In this document: positions 51,334 through 61,183 of the stretch, piece after piece
Layout: every line of letters begins with the position of its first letter
Numbering within the stretch: position 1 is the stretch's first letter
NCBI RefSeq assembly: GCF_004014805.1
Contig: NZ_ATDN01000008.1
Coordinates: forward strand, 78,208 to 142,207
DNA length: 64,000 nucleotides
Source: Mycolicibacterium elephantis DSM 44368
GTDB lineage: Bacteria > Actinomycetota > Actinomycetes > Mycobacteriales > Mycobacteriaceae
Reading direction: 5' to 3'
Program-made: the position numbers and the translations under genes
Notes under the pieces: generated by a model
Database searches by the model: none
Told to the model about the DNA's origin: nothing
What the model saw: the letters and a program-made list of their open reading frames with translations, nothing else

Positions 51334-51401
51334 GGCCCTTCCGAGGCGGACGTTGCTCGACGAGACCGAGCCGCCTGGTGCATTACCAAAGGAGGAACAT
51401 C

Positions 51402-51593
51402 ATGCGCGTGGTAGTGGACCGTGATCGATGTGAGGGCAATGCGTTCTGTGTGAACATCGCGCCTGCGGTCTTCGAGCTCGACGACGACGAGTACGCCGTG
51501 GTGATCACCGACCCCGTCCCGGTCGAGCAGGAGGCGCTCGCCGAGAAGGCCATCGAGGCGTGCCCCCGCGCAGCGCTGTCACGCAGGGATTGA
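51402..51593 (+). CDS. [3Fe-4S]-type ferredoxin
   Basis: A 63-aa ferredoxin. RVVVDRDRCEGNAFCVNIAPAVFEL gives C-x5-C, and IEACPRAAL supplies the third Cys, the [3Fe-4S] pattern of mycobacterial ferredoxins that donate electrons to P450s. Start ATG 51402 has a strong AAAGGAGG upstream. The longer ATG at 51378 would put that ribosome site inside the gene, so I reject it. It is convergent with the metallo-beta-lactamase-fold gene (4 bp gap). It is a candidate electron donor for the cluster P450, but is 34 kb away. Confidence 0.93.
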   Translation: MRVVVDRDRCEGNAFCVNIAPAVFELDDDEYAVVITDPVPVEQEALAEKAIEACPRAALSRRD

Positions 51594-51597
51594 GGAC

Positions 51598-52350
51598 CTA
51601 CGACCCCTGCCGCGCGGTCGCCCACACGTCGACGCGGTGCACGGGCAGACCGTGACCGGGCAGGAGGTGTTCGACGGGCAGCGAACGCATGCGTTGCTCG
51701 CTGCGCGCCGCGGCGCCGGAGTCGACGATCTCCGGGGTGAACCACGCCTGCCCGCGCGCGCTGAGCACCGCGTCACCGGAGATCAGGGTCCGGCTGTCGG
51801 CATGCCAGAACGCCGTCGAGTCGTCGGTGTGGCCAGGCACGTGCAGCACCTCCCAGCCCCTCGCGCCGGGCAGCGGCTGACCGTCGGCCAGCGGCTGAGC
51901 CCCGCCCAGGGCGTCACCGACCATCCCCTTGCCGCCGCCGTACCCCGCGATGCGGGGCCCTTCGGCGAAGCCGCGCAACCCCGTCAGGTCCAGCGGCTGG
52001 CTGATCAGGGTGGGCCAGATCTTGGCGACCGCGCTCAGCGCCGGGGTTCGGGGCCGGCGGGTGCCGTCCAGGTAGCTCAGCGTGACCTCGGGAAGGTGCA
52101 GCGCCACCCCGTGCTCGGCGGCCAACCGCGGTGCCCCGGCGACGTGGTCGCTGTGACCGTGGGTGGCCACCACTTCGGCGACGGTGCCGCGGTACACCGA
52201 CAGCACGCCCGCGACGTCGTCGGCGCTGCCGGGCATGCCCGCGTCGACCACGACGTAGGACCCGTCGCCGCCGATCAGGTAGCAGTTGAAGATCCACCGG
52301 GACAGGCGGATCACACCGATGTCCTTGAGCGGCTCAACCACCAACGCCAT
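51598..52350 (-). CDS. Metallo-beta-lactamase-fold hydrolase
   Basis: A 250-aa MBL-fold protein with the metal-binding ATHGHSDHVAGA (HxHxDH) at residue about 61, VPGHTDDSTAFW (the His of motif 3), ISGDAVLSA (Asp of motif 4) and LLPGHGLPV (motif 5 His). All dinuclear zinc ligands are present. The subgroup looks like glyoxalase II or lactonase-type hydrolases, not a true beta-lactamase: there is no signal peptide. Substrate unknown. Start ATG 52350. It is convergent with the ferredoxin gene and upstream of the tRNA on the minus strand. Confidence 0.92.
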   Translation of the reverse strand: MALVVEPLKDIGVIRLSRWIFNCYLIGGDGSYVVVDAGMPGSADDVAGVLSVYRGTVAEVVATHGHSDHVAGAPRLAAEHGVALHLPEVTLSYLDGTRRPRTPALSAVAKIWPTLISQPLDLTGLRGFAEGPRIAGYGGGKGMVGDALGGAQPLADGQPLPGARGWEVLHVPGHTDDSTAFWHADSRTLISGDAVLSARGQAWFTPEIVDSGAAARSEQRMRSLPVEHLLPGHGLPVHRVDVWATARQGS

Positions 52351-52487
52351 GCCAGCCCCCTTCGTCGCGCACCACGGGAGCCCGTGTGAACCGCCGCCAT
52401 CCTCGCACCCGCCTTAACGCAGAAGGTTGGATTCGGGACTCTTGCGCCGTCGGTCGGATAGCCGGAGGTCGCCAACCCGGGAATGCA

Positions 52488-52521
52488 GAACGGCCCCCGG
52501 AGTTTCCTCCGGGGGCCGTTC
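52488..52521 (-). terminator. Strong hairpin terminator after tRNA-fMet
   Basis: A perfect 14-bp inverted repeat (52488-52501 and 52508-52521) with a 6-base loop, starting 7 bases past the tRNA 3' end. The stem is GC-rich without a long T-tract, as is common for mycobacterial terminators. Confidence 0.85.
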
Positions 52522-52528
52522 TCTTCAG

Positions 52529-52602
52529 TAGCGGGGGCAGGATTCGAACCTACGACCTCTGGGTTATGAGCCCAGCGAGCTACCGAGCTGCTCCACCCCG
52601 CG
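52529..52602 (-). tRNA. Initiator tRNA-Met (CAT anticodon)
   Basis: A 74-nt cloverleaf (CCA not encoded). It has a GTTCGAATC T-loop, the CTCATAA anticodon loop, and three consecutive G-C pairs in the anticodon stem (GGG/CCC). The first base (C) cannot pair with its partner at the acceptor end (T). Those two traits mark initiator tRNA-fMet instead of elongator tRNA-Met. Its place beside the UPF0182 gene matches M. tuberculosis, where a tRNA-Met gene lies next to Rv3193c. Confidence 0.96.
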
Positions 52603-52780
52603 TCGGGTAAACGCAAGGTTACCCAAGGGGCGGGTGCACGGCCAAATCGCGCGGTCAGCAAGGGCGTGAATCAGCTGACGGCTGAATTCGGCCGCATGGG
52701 CCCGCCCCGCGAGTGTGCGCAAACTCGTACTCGAGCACGGCGTGTCGCCCGCAAACGCGCACGCTCGCCAAAAGGTGCGG

Positions 52781-55700
52781 CTAATTGGCGGTCTGGTACT
52801 TGTCCATCGCGTCGTCGAGGCGCTGCAGCGCCTGGCCGAACTCGCCGAAGTCGCCGCTCTGCTGAGCCTGCCGCAACGCGTCCAAGGCACTGTTGACCTC
52901 TTCCAGCGCAGCGGCTTTGGCTGACGACAACTGCGTCGGCACGCCGGGCGATGCCGCGGCGGGAGGCGGCGCAGGCGCTTCGGGGGCACGCCCCCGCTGG
53001 TTCGCGGGCGGCGACGCGGCCGGTGCCTCCCCGTCGGTCGGTGTCGCGGCCGGCGGCGTACCGCCGGGCATCGGCGCGGGCCCGGTGGCGGTCGCGTCGG
53101 CGCCAGGCCCGAACAGTTCGGTGAGCGCGTCGCGCACCGTGGGGCCGTAGCCGACCTTGTCGTTGTACATCATCGCCACCCGGATCAGGCGGGGGTACGT
53201 CGACGCGGCGTCGCTGGTGCCCGGCGAGGCGTACACGGGTGCGACGTAGAGCAGCCCACCCTGGACCAACGGCAGCGTGAGCAGGTTGCCCCACCGGATG
53301 CGGTTCTGGTTGTCGCGGCCGATGACGCCGAGGTCCTGGCTCACCGCGGTGTCGGTGCTGATCGCGTTGAACGCCAGCTTGGGACCGTTGACCTGACCCG
53401 GAACGGTGAGCACCGTCAGCTTGCCGTAGGTCTCCGGGTCGGAACTGGCGCTGATGTAGGCGGCCAGGAAGTCGCGGCGGAACCGGTTCATCGCGGTTGT
53501 GAGCTGAAACGACGCCGAACTGTCGTTGGCCGCAAGGTCCCTGGCCACGATGTAGTACGGCGGCTGGAAGCTGCTGGCGGTCGGGTTCGGGTCGAGCGGC
53601 ACGTCCCAGAAGTCCGACGTCGAGAAGAACGTCACCGGGTCGTCCACGTGGTACTTGGCCAGCAACGCGCGCTGCACCTTGAACAGGTCTTCGGGGTAAC
53701 GCAGGTGCTGGCGAAGCTCGTCGGAGATCTCGCTCTTGGGCTTCACCGTGTCCGGGAAGACCTTCATCCACGCCTGCAGCACGGGATCCTGCTCGTCCTG
53801 GGCGTACAACGTCACGGTGCCGTCGTAGGCGTCGACGGTCGCCTTGACCGAGTTGCGGATGTAGGAGACCTGCTTGTCGGGTGGCAGCCGGTTGAAGGCG
53901 ACCTCGTTGGAATCCGCGGTGGCGCTGGACAACACCGTGGACTCCGAATACGGATAGTTGTCCAGCGTGGTGTAGCCGTCCACGATCCACACCATGCGCT
54001 TGTTGACGATCGCCGGGTACACGGTGGTGTCGGTGGTCAGCCACGGGGCGACCGCCTCGACCCGGTCGGCGGGATCGCGGTTGAACAAGATCTTGCTGTT
54101 CTCACCGATCACGTTGGAGAACAAGAAGTTCCGCTCGGCGAACTTGGCGGCGAACAGCGACCGGGCCAACCAGTTGCCGACCGGCACACCGCCTCGACCG
54201 GTGTAGGTGTAGTTGCGCGTCTCGGTGCTGGTCTCGAAGTCATACTCCCGTGGCGGGCCGTTCTCCCCGACGATCGCGTAATCGGCCGGGGTGTTGGCGA
54301 TCACCGGGCCGTAGTAGATCCGCGGCTGCTCGAGGGGCGCGGGGCCCTGGTTGATGATGCCGTCCGGGCCGACCGCGTTGACGAGGAACTCCGGATATCC
54401 GCCGTTCTGGTTGGGGTCGTTGGCGATGCCGCGCACGGTGTTGGCCGGTGACGCGATGAAGCCGTTCCCGTGGGTGTACACCGAGTGCCGGTTGATCCAG
54501 TCGCGCTGGTTGTCGATCAGCCGGTCGGGGTTGAGCTCTCGGGCGGCCACCACGTAGTCACGCAGGTTGCCGTCGGAACCGGTGTAGCGGTCCATCGCCA
54601 GCTGATCGGGGAAGTAGTAAAAGTTCTTCCCCTGCTGGAACTGGGTGAACGCGGGGCTGACGATGGTGGGATCCAGCAGCCGGATGTTGGATGTGGTGGC
54701 CCGGTCGGCAGCCACCTGCTGGGCCGTCGCCTGCGCATCGCCGCTGTAGCTGCGGTAGGTGACCACCTCGTCGGTCAGCCCGTAGGCGTTTCTGGTGGCG
54801 CCGATACTTCGGCTGATGTATTCGCTTTCCTTTTGCGCCGCATTGGGTTTGACGCTGAACTGCTCGACGATCAACGGCCAGCCGGCGCCGACGATCAGCG
54901 AGGACAGCAGCAGAAGCACCACGCCGATGGCCGGAATACGCAAGTCGCGCAGCACGATCGCGGAGAACACCGCCGCGGCGCAGATCACCGCGATGGCCAT
55001 CAGGATCAGCTTGGCGGGCAGCACCGCGTTGATGTCGGTGTACCCGGCGCCGGTGAACGGCTTGCCGGTGCGGGTGTGGCTCAGCAGTTCGTAGCGGTCA
55101 AGCCAGTACGCGATCGCCTTGAGCAGCATCAGGATGCCGACCAGCGAAATCAGCTGGATGCGTGCCGAGCGGCTGAGTGCGCCGGTCCGGCCGGAGAGCC
55201 GAATACCGCCGAACAGGTAGTGGCCCAGCAGGTTGGCGATGAACGTCAGAAACGCCGCGACAAACAGATAGTTCAGCACCAGCCGGTAGAACGGCAGGTC
55301 GAACGCGTAGAAGCCCAGATCCTTGCCGAACTGCGGATCGGTGATACCGAAGTCACCGCCGTGCAGGAACAGCTGCACCGTCTGCCACTGCCCGAGGGCG
55401 AAGAGCCCGGCGAACAACCCGATGATCGCGGGCACGCCGATGCCGACGAGCTTCAGCCGGGTCATCACCGCGGTGCGATAGCGCGCCACCGGGTCGTTGG
55501 GTCCGTCGGTCGGAACGAACACCGGTCTGGTGCGGTACGCCAGCGCGAGCCCGGCGAAGACGATCGCCCCGATCAGCAGGGTGACCACCAGGAACAGGAT
55601 GATCTGGGTGAACAACACGGTGGTGAACACCGAGCGGTAGCCGAGCTCACCGAACCACAGCCAGTCGACGTAGGCGTCGATCAGCCGCGGGCCGATCAGC

Positions 55701-55789
55701 AGCAGGAGCACGACGGCCACCCCGACCGCGATGAGAATCCGGCTACGTCGTGTCAGCGTCGGCATTCGTGCCGCGGGCCGCATACCCAC
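52781..55789 (-). CDS. UPF0182 family membrane protein (Rv3193c-like)
   Basis: A 1,002-aa protein. The first third has seven or so TM helices (for example [17 protein letters not shown] and [20 protein letters not shown]); a large extracytoplasmic domain follows, and the end is a Pro/Ala-rich low-complexity linker (about residues 890-960) and a short helical tail ([20 protein letters not shown]). The sequence is colinear with Rv3193c over its length and starts with the same GMR-AARMP pattern. UPF0182 members are conserved in actinobacteria; the function is unknown. It belongs to the core genome, not the accessory locus. Confidence 0.97.
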   Translation of the reverse strand: MGMRPAARMPTLTRRSRILIAVGVAVVLLLLIGPRLIDAYVDWLWFGELGYRSVFTTVLFTQIILFLVVTLLIGAIVFAGLALAYRTRPVFVPTDGPNDPVARYRTAVMTRLKLVGIGVPAIIGLFAGLFALGQWQTVQLFLHGGDFGITDPQFGKDLGFYAFDLPFYRLVLNYLFVAAFLTFIANLLGHYLFGGIRLSGRTGALSRSARIQLISLVGILMLLKAIAYWLDRYELLSHTRTGKPFTGAGYTDINAVLPAKLILMAIAVICAAAVFSAIVLRDLRIPAIGVVLLLLSSLIVGAGWPLIVEQFSVKPNAAQKESEYISRSIGATRNAYGLTDEVVTYRSYSGDAQATAQQVAADRATTSNIRLLDPTIVSPAFTQFQQGKNFYYFPDQLAMDRYTGSDGNLRDYVVAARELNPDRLIDNQRDWINRHSVYTHGNGFIASPANTVRGIANDPNQNGGYPEFLVNAVGPDGIINQGPAPLEQPRIYYGPVIANTPADYAIVGENGPPREYDFETSTETRNYTYTGRGGVPVGNWLARSLFAAKFAERNFLFSNVIGENSKILFNRDPADRVEAVAPWLTTDTTVYPAIVNKRMVWIVDGYTTLDNYPYSESTVLSSATADSNEVAFNRLPPDKQVSYIRNSVKATVDAYDGTVTLYAQDEQDPVLQAWMKVFPDTVKPKSEISDELRQHLRYPEDLFKVQRALLAKYHVDDPVTFFSTSDFWDVPLDPNPTASSFQPPYYIVARDLAANDSSASFQLTTAMNRFRRDFLAAYISASSDPETYGKLTVLTVPGQVNGPKLAFNAISTDTAVSQDLGVIGRDNQNRIRWGNLLTLPLVQGGLLYVAPVYASPGTSDAASTYPRLIRVAMMYNDKVGYGPTVRDALTELFGPGADATATGPAPMPGGTPPAATPTDGEAPAASPPANQRGRAPEAPAPPPAAASPGVPTQLSSAKAAALEEVNSALDALRQAQQSGDFGEFGQALQRLDDAMDKYQTAN

Positions 55790-55870
55790 TCGTCAACTCC
55801 AGTCTTACCGATCTCCCACGTCGACACCCGACGTCAGAACAACTGTACGCAAGCGCGGTGCCCTCGGAAT

Positions 55871-56893
55871 TCAGCAGTGGGGCCGTTCGCCATCAGCGGA
55901 AAGCGCCTCCAAGGCATCCACCGCAGTGGCGAGGGTGTCCACCTTGATGAGTTCCATCCCCTCCTGAGGTGCCGACTTGGCCTCTTCGCAGTTGTCGGCG
56001 GGCACCAGAAAGACCGTCGCGCCGGACTCCCTGGCAGCCAGCATCTTGTGCGTGATGCCGCCGATGCCGCCGACATGCCCGTCGCCGCTGATGGTCCCCG
56101 ACCCCGCGACGACCTCGCCGCCGCTGAGGTCTCCGGGGGTGAGCTTGTCCACGACCGCGAGGCTGAAGATCATCCCGGCCGACGGGCCACCGACGTTGGC
56201 CAGGTTGAAGTCGATGGAGAACGGCGCCCAGGGCGCGTCGAGCACGCCGATCCCGAGGTATCCCTGCTCTCCCTCGGGATGTTCACCCATGGTGATAGTC
56301 GCGACGCCGGGCGGGCCGTCCTTGCGCCGGTAGTCCAGCTCGATGGTGTCCCCCGGCCGGGTCTGCTTGACCAGGGCCTGGAACTCTTCGAGGTTGGCGA
56401 CGGGCTTGCCGTTGACCCCGTCGATCGCGTCGCCGTCCTGCAGCTTGCCTGCCGAGGGACCGGGGTCGTTGACGTTTTCCACCGTGACCGCCATCGGATA
56501 GTCCATGTGGAGCAGCGCGGCGTACTCGGCGCTGCGCTCGGATTGGCGGAAGTCGGTGGTGTTGGCCTCGTTGACCTCTTCTCGCGTCTTGTCGGGCGGG
56601 TAGACGAAATCGCGCGGCACCAGCTGTTCGCGCCCGGACAGCCACAGCACCAGCGCCTGCCCCAGGGTCAGGCCGTCGCGCTGGGAGACGGTGGTCATGT
56701 TGAGTTGCCCCGACGTCGGATAGACGTCGGCGCCTTCGATCGAGACGACCTCCTTCCCGTCGACCTCACCCAGGGTGTTGAAGATCGGCCCCGGGCCCAG
56801 CGACACGAAAGGCACGACCACCACCGACGCCAGCACCCCGAAAACCAGGATGGGGACGAGGGCGACGAGCAACGTCAGGGTTCGCCTGTTCAC
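55871..56893 (-). CDS. PDZ-domain Lon-like (S16) endopeptidase (Rv3194c-like)
   Basis: A 340-aa membrane-anchored protease: an N-terminal TM helix (TLLVALVPILVFGVLASVVVV), a PDZ domain (about residues 120-210: PSAGKLQDGDAIDGVNG) and a C-terminal S16 domain with GGPSAGMIFSLAV (catalytic Ser) and GSGTISGDGHVGGIGGITHK, where the Lys completes the Ser/Lys dyad. The frame is open to 57322, but GTG at 56893 gives 340 aa, the length of Rv3194c, and starts right before the TM helix. It is predicted to act outside the membrane on unfolded or signalling proteins. It is divergent from the DUF2342 gene. Confidence 0.95.
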   Translation of the reverse strand: MNRRTLTLLVALVPILVFGVLASVVVVPFVSLGPGPIFNTLGEVDGKEVVSIEGADVYPTSGQLNMTTVSQRDGLTLGQALVLWLSGREQLVPRDFVYPPDKTREEVNEANTTDFRQSERSAEYAALLHMDYPMAVTVENVNDPGPSAGKLQDGDAIDGVNGKPVANLEEFQALVKQTRPGDTIELDYRRKDGPPGVATITMGEHPEGEQGYLGIGVLDAPWAPFSIDFNLANVGGPSAGMIFSLAVVDKLTPGDLSGGEVVAGSGTISGDGHVGGIGGITHKMLAARESGATVFLVPADNCEEAKSAPQEGMELIKVDTLATAVDALEALSADGERPHC

Positions 56894-57004
56894 GCCGCCC
56901 AATCTAAAGGTTGGGCGATGGATGCCCTGGACAGTGACCGGTGTTCGCTCTGCGCGTGACCTGCCCGGCGACACGACGCGACGCTGGTGAGTACGGTTGA
57001 AGGC

Positions 57005-58378
57005 ATGGCTGACCCGCCTTTTGGCTTCTCTGCCGGCGACGACCCGGAGCGCGACAAACGCAAGAACGATCCGGACTCCGGCGGCAGCGGCGCCGGCGAT
57101 CCGTTCGGGCTCGGCGGCGGAGCCGAGTTCGACATGTCGCAGCTCGGCCAGATCTTCACCCGGCTCGGCGAGATGTTCAGCGGCGCAGGTGGTGCGATGG
57201 CCGGCGGCAAGACGTCCGGTCCGGTGAACTACGACCTGGCCCGAAAGCTGGCGTCGAGCCAGATCGGCTTCGTCGCACCGATTCCCGAATCGACCGGCGC
57301 CGCGGTGCGCGACGCCGTACACCTCGCCGACACCTGGCTCGACGGCGCGACCGCGCTGCCCGCGGGCACCACCACCGCGGTGGCGTGGACACCCGCCGAC
57401 TGGATCGACAACACGCTGGACACCTGGAAGCGGCTGTGCGACCCGGTGGCCGAACAGATCTCCACGGTGTGGGCGTCGGCGCTGCCCGAAGAGGCCAGGA
57501 GCATGGCGGGCCCGCTGCTGGCGATGATGGCCCAGATGGGCGGCATGGCGTTCGGCTCACAGCTGGGTCAGGCGCTGGGCACGCTGTCGCGAGAAGTGTT
57601 GACGTCCACCGACATCGGGCTTCCGTTGGGGCCCAAGGGGGTCGCTGCGCTGATGCCTGAGGCGATCGAGGCGCTCACCGAGGGCCTCGAACAGTCGCGC
57701 AGCGAGGTGATGACCTTCCTCGCCGCGCGTGAGGCCGCGCACCACCGCCTGTTCAGCCACGTGCCGTGGTTGTCCAGCCAGCTGCTCAACGCCGTCGAGG
57801 CGTTCGCCCGGGGCATGAAGATCGACATGAGCGGCATCGAGGAGCTCGCGCAGGGGTTCGACCCGGCCTCGCTGGCCGATCCCACCCAGCTCGAACAGCT
57901 GCTCAACCAGGGGATCTTCGAGCCGAAGGCGACCCCGGAGCAGACGGCGGCGCTGGCTCGGCTGGAAACGCTGCTGGCGCTGATCGAGGGCTGGGTGGAG
58001 ACCGTCGTCACCGATGCGCTGGGCGAGCGGCTCCCCGGTACGGCGGCGCTCTCGGAGATGCTGCGCAGGCGGCGCGCGACCGGCGGTCCGGCCGAGCAGA
58101 CCTTCGCCACCCTGGTCGGACTCGAGTTGCGTCCCCGCAAGCTGCGTGAGGCCGCCGCGCTGTGGCAGCGGCTGACCCAGGCCGTCGGCGCCGACGCGCG
58201 CGACGCGGTGTGGCAGCACCCCGACCTGTTGCCCACCGCCGAGGACCTCGACGAACCCGCCGGTTTCATCGACCGGATGATCGGCGGCGACACCAGCGGG
58301 ATCGACAGCGCCATCGCGGAAGCGATCGCCGATCTGGAACAGGGCTCCACCGAAGACGGCGACGAGCCCACCGGCTGA
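57005..58378 (+). CDS. Zincin-like DUF2342 family protein (Rv3195-like)
   Basis: A 457-aa protein that starts at ATG 57005 (DPPFGFSAGDDPERD), as in Rv3195; an in-frame GTG upstream at 56987 is less likely. The acidic Gly/Ser N-terminus is followed by the conserved domain, with FDMSQLGQIFTRLGEMFSG, the HTW-type region VAWTPADWIDNTLDTWKRL, and AAREAAHHRLFSHVPWL, where a zinc-binding HExxH-type motif lies in the family; here the segment reads EAAHHRLFSH, so the exact metal-ligand spacing is uncertain. The family is called zinc-dependent metalloprotease or F420-biosynthesis-associated by similarity only. Confidence 0.92.
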   Translation: MADPPFGFSAGDDPERDKRKNDPDSGGSGAGDPFGLGGGAEFDMSQLGQIFTRLGEMFSGAGGAMAGGKTSGPVNYDLARKLASSQIGFVAPIPESTGAAVRDAVHLADTWLDGATALPAGTTTAVAWTPADWIDNTLDTWKRLCDPVAEQISTVWASALPEEARSMAGPLLAMMAQMGGMAFGSQLGQALGTLSREVLTSTDIGLPLGPKGVAALMPEAIEALTEGLEQSRSEVMTFLAAREAAHHRLFSHVPWLSSQLLNAVEAFARGMKIDMSGIEELAQGFDPASLADPTQLEQLLNQGIFEPKATPEQTAALARLETLLALIEGWVETVVTDALGERLPGTAALSEMLRRRRATGGPAEQTFATLVGLELRPRKLREAAALWQRLTQAVGADARDAVWQHPDLLPTAEDLDEPAGFIDRMIGGDTSGIDSAIAEAIADLEQGSTEDGDEPTG

Positions 58379-58430
58379 GCCTGTGGATAACCCGATCGGG
58401 GTTTGACCGCGGCCGTGGCAGAGTCATCGC

Positions 58431-59258
58431 ATGCGGCGCTACGGGCTCAACCCGGCCACCCCGATCCTGCTGCGGCCCGACGGCGTGGTGCAGGTGGGCT
58501 GGGATCCGCGTCGCGCGGTCGTGGTGCGTCCCCCGTCGGGTATGACCGCCACCGTGCTGGCCGATCTGCTCCGGCGGCTGCAATCGGGTGCCACGCTCGG
58601 CGACCTCCAGTGTCACGCCGCCGACGTCGACCCCACGCTGATCGCCGACCTGGTCACGATGCTGGTCGACGCCGGTGTCGTCACGGCGGCCGCGCCACGG
58701 CGGACCCGCGCGGCGGCGGTGCGCATCCACGGCAGCGGGCCCCTCTCGGACCTGCTCTCAACTGCGCTGCGCTGCTCGGGTGCCCGCGTCACCCACAGCG
58801 CCCGAAACAACGCCGGCGCGCCGTCTGAGCCCACCGACCTGGTGGTGCTGTCCGATTACCTGGTCGCCGACCCGAGGGTCGTGCACGATCTGCACGCCGC
58901 CGGGATCGCGCACCTGCCGGTGCGGGTGCGCGACGGCACCGGACTGGTCGGGCCCTTGGTGATTCCCGGCGTGACGAGCTGCCTGGGCTGTGCCGATCTG
59001 CACCGCAGTGACCGCGACGCCGCCTGGCCCGCCGTCGCGGCCCAGCTGCGCGACACCGTCGGCACCGCCGACCGGGCGACCGTGCTGGCGACCGCGGCGC
59101 TGGCCCTCAACCAGGTCGACCGCGTGATTCGCGCCGTCCGCGAGGAACGCAGCACCGACGAGCCGTTGCCGACGCTGGACACCACGCTGGAGTTCGACGT
59201 CAACGTCGGGTCGGTGGTCGCGCGCCGCTGGTCACGCCACCCGAGCTGCCCATGTTGA
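58431..59258 (+). CDS. Rv3196-like protein (cyclodehydratase/ThiF-type partial fold)
   Basis: A 275-aa protein. Residues 1-90 resemble the winged-helix leader-binding fold of azole-peptide cyclodehydratases (RPDGVVQVGWDPRRAVVV). The rest is an E1-like nucleotide-binding region (VRIHGSGPLSDLL, LVVLSDYLVADPRVVHDL). A zinc-like TSCLGCADLHR motif follows. It is collinear with Rv3196. No azole precursor peptide or dehydrogenase partner is nearby, so a biosynthetic role is not supported. Start ATG 58431, 52 bp after the upstream stop, same strand. Confidence 0.88.
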   Translation: MRRYGLNPATPILLRPDGVVQVGWDPRRAVVVRPPSGMTATVLADLLRRLQSGATLGDLQCHAADVDPTLIADLVTMLVDAGVVTAAAPRRTRAAAVRIHGSGPLSDLLSTALRCSGARVTHSARNNAGAPSEPTDLVVLSDYLVADPRVVHDLHAAGIAHLPVRVRDGTGLVGPLVIPGVTSCLGCADLHRSDRDAAWPAVAAQLRDTVGTADRATVLATAALALNQVDRVIRAVREERSTDEPLPTLDTTLEFDVNVGSVVARRWSRHPSCPC

Positions 59259-59315
59259 AAACGTCTGTTGCCAACTTGTTGCAGAGCAGTCAACGCCGTC
59301 AGGGATGATGGTCTG

Positions 59316-60635
59316 GTGAGTGAGATCAAACGGGGCCGCGCCGCGCGGAACGCGAAGCTGGCGAGCCTTCCCGTCGGCATGGCGAGCCGGGCCGCCCTCG
59401 GCTTCGGGAAACGGTTGACCGGCCGGTCGAAAGACGAGGTCAACGCCGAACTGATGGACAAGGCTGCCCAGCAACTGTTCACCGTCCTCGGCGAGCTCAA
59501 GGGCGGCGCCATGAAGGTCGGGCAGATGCTGTCGGTGATGGAGGCCGGGGTCCCGGAGCAGTACGGCAAGCCCTACCGCGAGGCGCTGACCAAGCTGCAG
59601 CGCGAGGCGCCACCGCTTCCCGCGGCCAAGGTGCACCGGGTGCTCGACGCGCAACTGGGCACCCGGTGGCGCGAACGGTTCTCCTCCTTCGACGACACGC
59701 CGGTGGCGTCGGCCAGCATCGGGCAGGTGCACAAGGCGGTGTGGTCGGACGGTCGCGAGGTCGCGGTCAAGATCCAGTACCCGGGCGCCGACGAGGCGCT
59801 GCGCGCCGATCTCAAGAGCATGCAGCGAATGGTCAAGGTGCTCAAGCAACTTGCCCCCGGCGCCGACGTGCAGGGCATCGTCGACGAGCTGATCGAACGC
59901 ACCGAGATGGAACTCGACTACCGGCTGGAGGCCGACAACCAGCGTGCGTTCGCGAAAGCCTATGAGGGACACCCGCATTTCGTCGTCCCGCGCATCCTGG
60001 CCAGCACGCCCAAGGTGGTGATCCAGGAGTGGATCGACGGCATCTCGATGTCGGTGATCATCAGGGAGGGCACACAGGAACAGCGAGACATCATGGGCAC
60101 CAGGCTTTTCGAGCTGACCTATGATGCGCCGCGACGCCTGGAGATGATGCACGGCGATGCGCATCCGGGCAACTTCATGCTGCTACCGGACGGCAAGATG
60201 GGCGTCATCGACTTCGGCGCCGTCGCGCCGATGCCCGGCGGGATCCCACCCGAACTCGGGATGGCGACGCGCTACGCGCTCGCCAAGGACTACGACAACC
60301 TGCTGCCGACCCTGGAGAAGATCGGGTTCGTCCAGAAGGGCGAAGACGTTTCGATCCGCGAAATCGACGAGATGCTGCGGCCCTATGCGGAGCCGCTGCA
60401 GGTCGAGCTCTTCCATTACACCCGCAAGTGGCTGCAGAAGATGACCGTCGCCGACATGGACCGGTCGGTGGCCCAGGTCCGTACCGCCCGCCAGATGGAT
60501 CTGCCCAAGGAGCTGGCGATTCCGATGCGGGTGATCATGTCGAACATCGCGATCTCGTGTCAGCTCCATGCGCGCGTCCCTGCCAGAAGCCTTACCACCG
60601 AACTGGTTCCGGGGTTCGCCGAAGAAGCCGCCTGA
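59316..60635 (+). CDS. ABC1/AarF family atypical kinase (Rv3197-like)
   Basis: A 439-aa ABC1 kinase. The ABC1-specific KGGAMKVGQMLSV (KxGQ motif) is near residue 65, followed by ASIGQVHKAVWSDGREVAVKIQYPG (A-rich loop and catalytic Lys), ERTEMELDYRLEADNQ, MMHGDAHPGNFML (catalytic loop) and VIDFGAV (DFG). The longer frame from 59268 lacks conservation; GTG 59316 gives a start like Rv3197's. It lies downstream of Rv3196-like and just before whiB7, which is convergent. Rv3197 has been linked to macrolide resistance in M. tuberculosis and binds ATP. Confidence 0.95.
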   Translation: MSEIKRGRAARNAKLASLPVGMASRAALGFGKRLTGRSKDEVNAELMDKAAQQLFTVLGELKGGAMKVGQMLSVMEAGVPEQYGKPYREALTKLQREAPPLPAAKVHRVLDAQLGTRWRERFSSFDDTPVASASIGQVHKAVWSDGREVAVKIQYPGADEALRADLKSMQRMVKVLKQLAPGADVQGIVDELIERTEMELDYRLEADNQRAFAKAYEGHPHFVVPRILASTPKVVIQEWIDGISMSVIIREGTQEQRDIMGTRLFELTYDAPRRLEMMHGDAHPGNFMLLPDGKMGVIDFGAVAPMPGGIPPELGMATRYALAKDYDNLLPTLEKIGFVQKGEDVSIREIDEMLRPYAEPLQVELFHYTRKWLQKMTVADMDRSVAQVRTARQMDLPKELAIPMRVIMSNIAISCQLHARVPARSLTTELVPGFAEEAA

Positions 60636-60750
60636 TCACCCGCGAGGCGCGAAGCGGGCGAGCGGGGCGAAACTGCGGTGAGATCGCGATTTTCGCTGAT
60701 TGCGCGATCTGTGCGCAGTCTCGACCTCCGCCGGGCGAGCCCGGCAGTGC

Positions 60751-61032
60751 TTACGCCGCTGCCGGGCTGTCCTCGGTGTTCTTGCGCGGCCGGCCGCGCG
60801 GGCGCTTGCGCGCGATGACGGTACCGCGGTCGAAGATCTCGCCGCCCCACACGCCCCACGGTTCCTGACGTTCCAGCGCGGCGGCCAGGCACTCGGCGCG
60901 GAGCGGGCACTGTCCGCACAGCCCCTTGGCGCGTTCGAGGTCGACGGGGTCGTCGGCGAACCACAGGTCGGGATCCCCGACGTGACACGGCACCGCCCGC
61001 ATCGTCTTGGTCCGGCATGTCTGGGTCGACAT
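60751..61032 (-). CDS. whiB7: Transcriptional regulator WhiB7
   Basis: A 93-aa Wbl protein. Four Cys bind the [4Fe-4S] cluster: VPCHVGDPDLWF, then GLCGQCPLRAEC. The WGVWGGE motif follows and a C-terminal AT-hook, KRPRGRPRKN, contacts A/T-rich DNA. WhiB7 activates intrinsic antibiotic-resistance genes with the primary sigma factor. The open frame extends to 61347, but ATG 61032 with GAGGA upstream gives the conserved length and N-terminus (CHVGDPDLWFAD). It is controlled through the long leader described below. Confidence 0.97.
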   Translation of the reverse strand: MSTQTCRTKTMRAVPCHVGDPDLWFADDPVDLERAKGLCGQCPLRAECLAAALERQEPWGVWGGEIFDRGTVIARKRPRGRPRKNTEDSPAAA

Positions 61033-61119
61033 GTCTGTCCTCTGCTTCCTGGTCGAGGGTTTTCGCATCTGTCTTCTGACGGATCCGGGACCAGGTGTTC
61101 GGTGGCTGAGCGATCTCCG

Positions 61120-61160
61120 AAAAAACTGGCCACGGATCCGATGACTGCGGTTCCGTGGCC
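61120..61160 (-). terminator. whiB7 leader attenuator
   Basis: Read on the minus strand, a hairpin of 9 bp (61152-61160 with 61128-61136), one T-T mismatch and 3 more bp around a 7-base loop, followed at once by AG and a run of six T. This is a textbook intrinsic terminator about 90 nt upstream of the whiB7 start and 24 nt after the upstream ORF stop. It fits the ribosome-controlled attenuation reported for whiB7 leaders. Confidence 0.85.
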
Positions 61161-61183
61161 TTTCGGCGTGATCGTGGGCTCTT

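Noticed and set aside
51378..51401. Upstream ATG for the small ferredoxin
   Set aside because: It would place the strong AAAGGAGG inside the gene; the ATG at 51402 uses that site.
54470..56959. 829-aa plus-strand frame
   Set aside because: Antisense to the UPF0182 and PDZ-protease genes, both with strong M. tuberculosis homologues.
58431..59258. Azole-peptide (TOMM) biosynthesis
   Set aside because: The protein is the conserved Rv3196-type; no precursor, dehydrogenase or YcaO is present.
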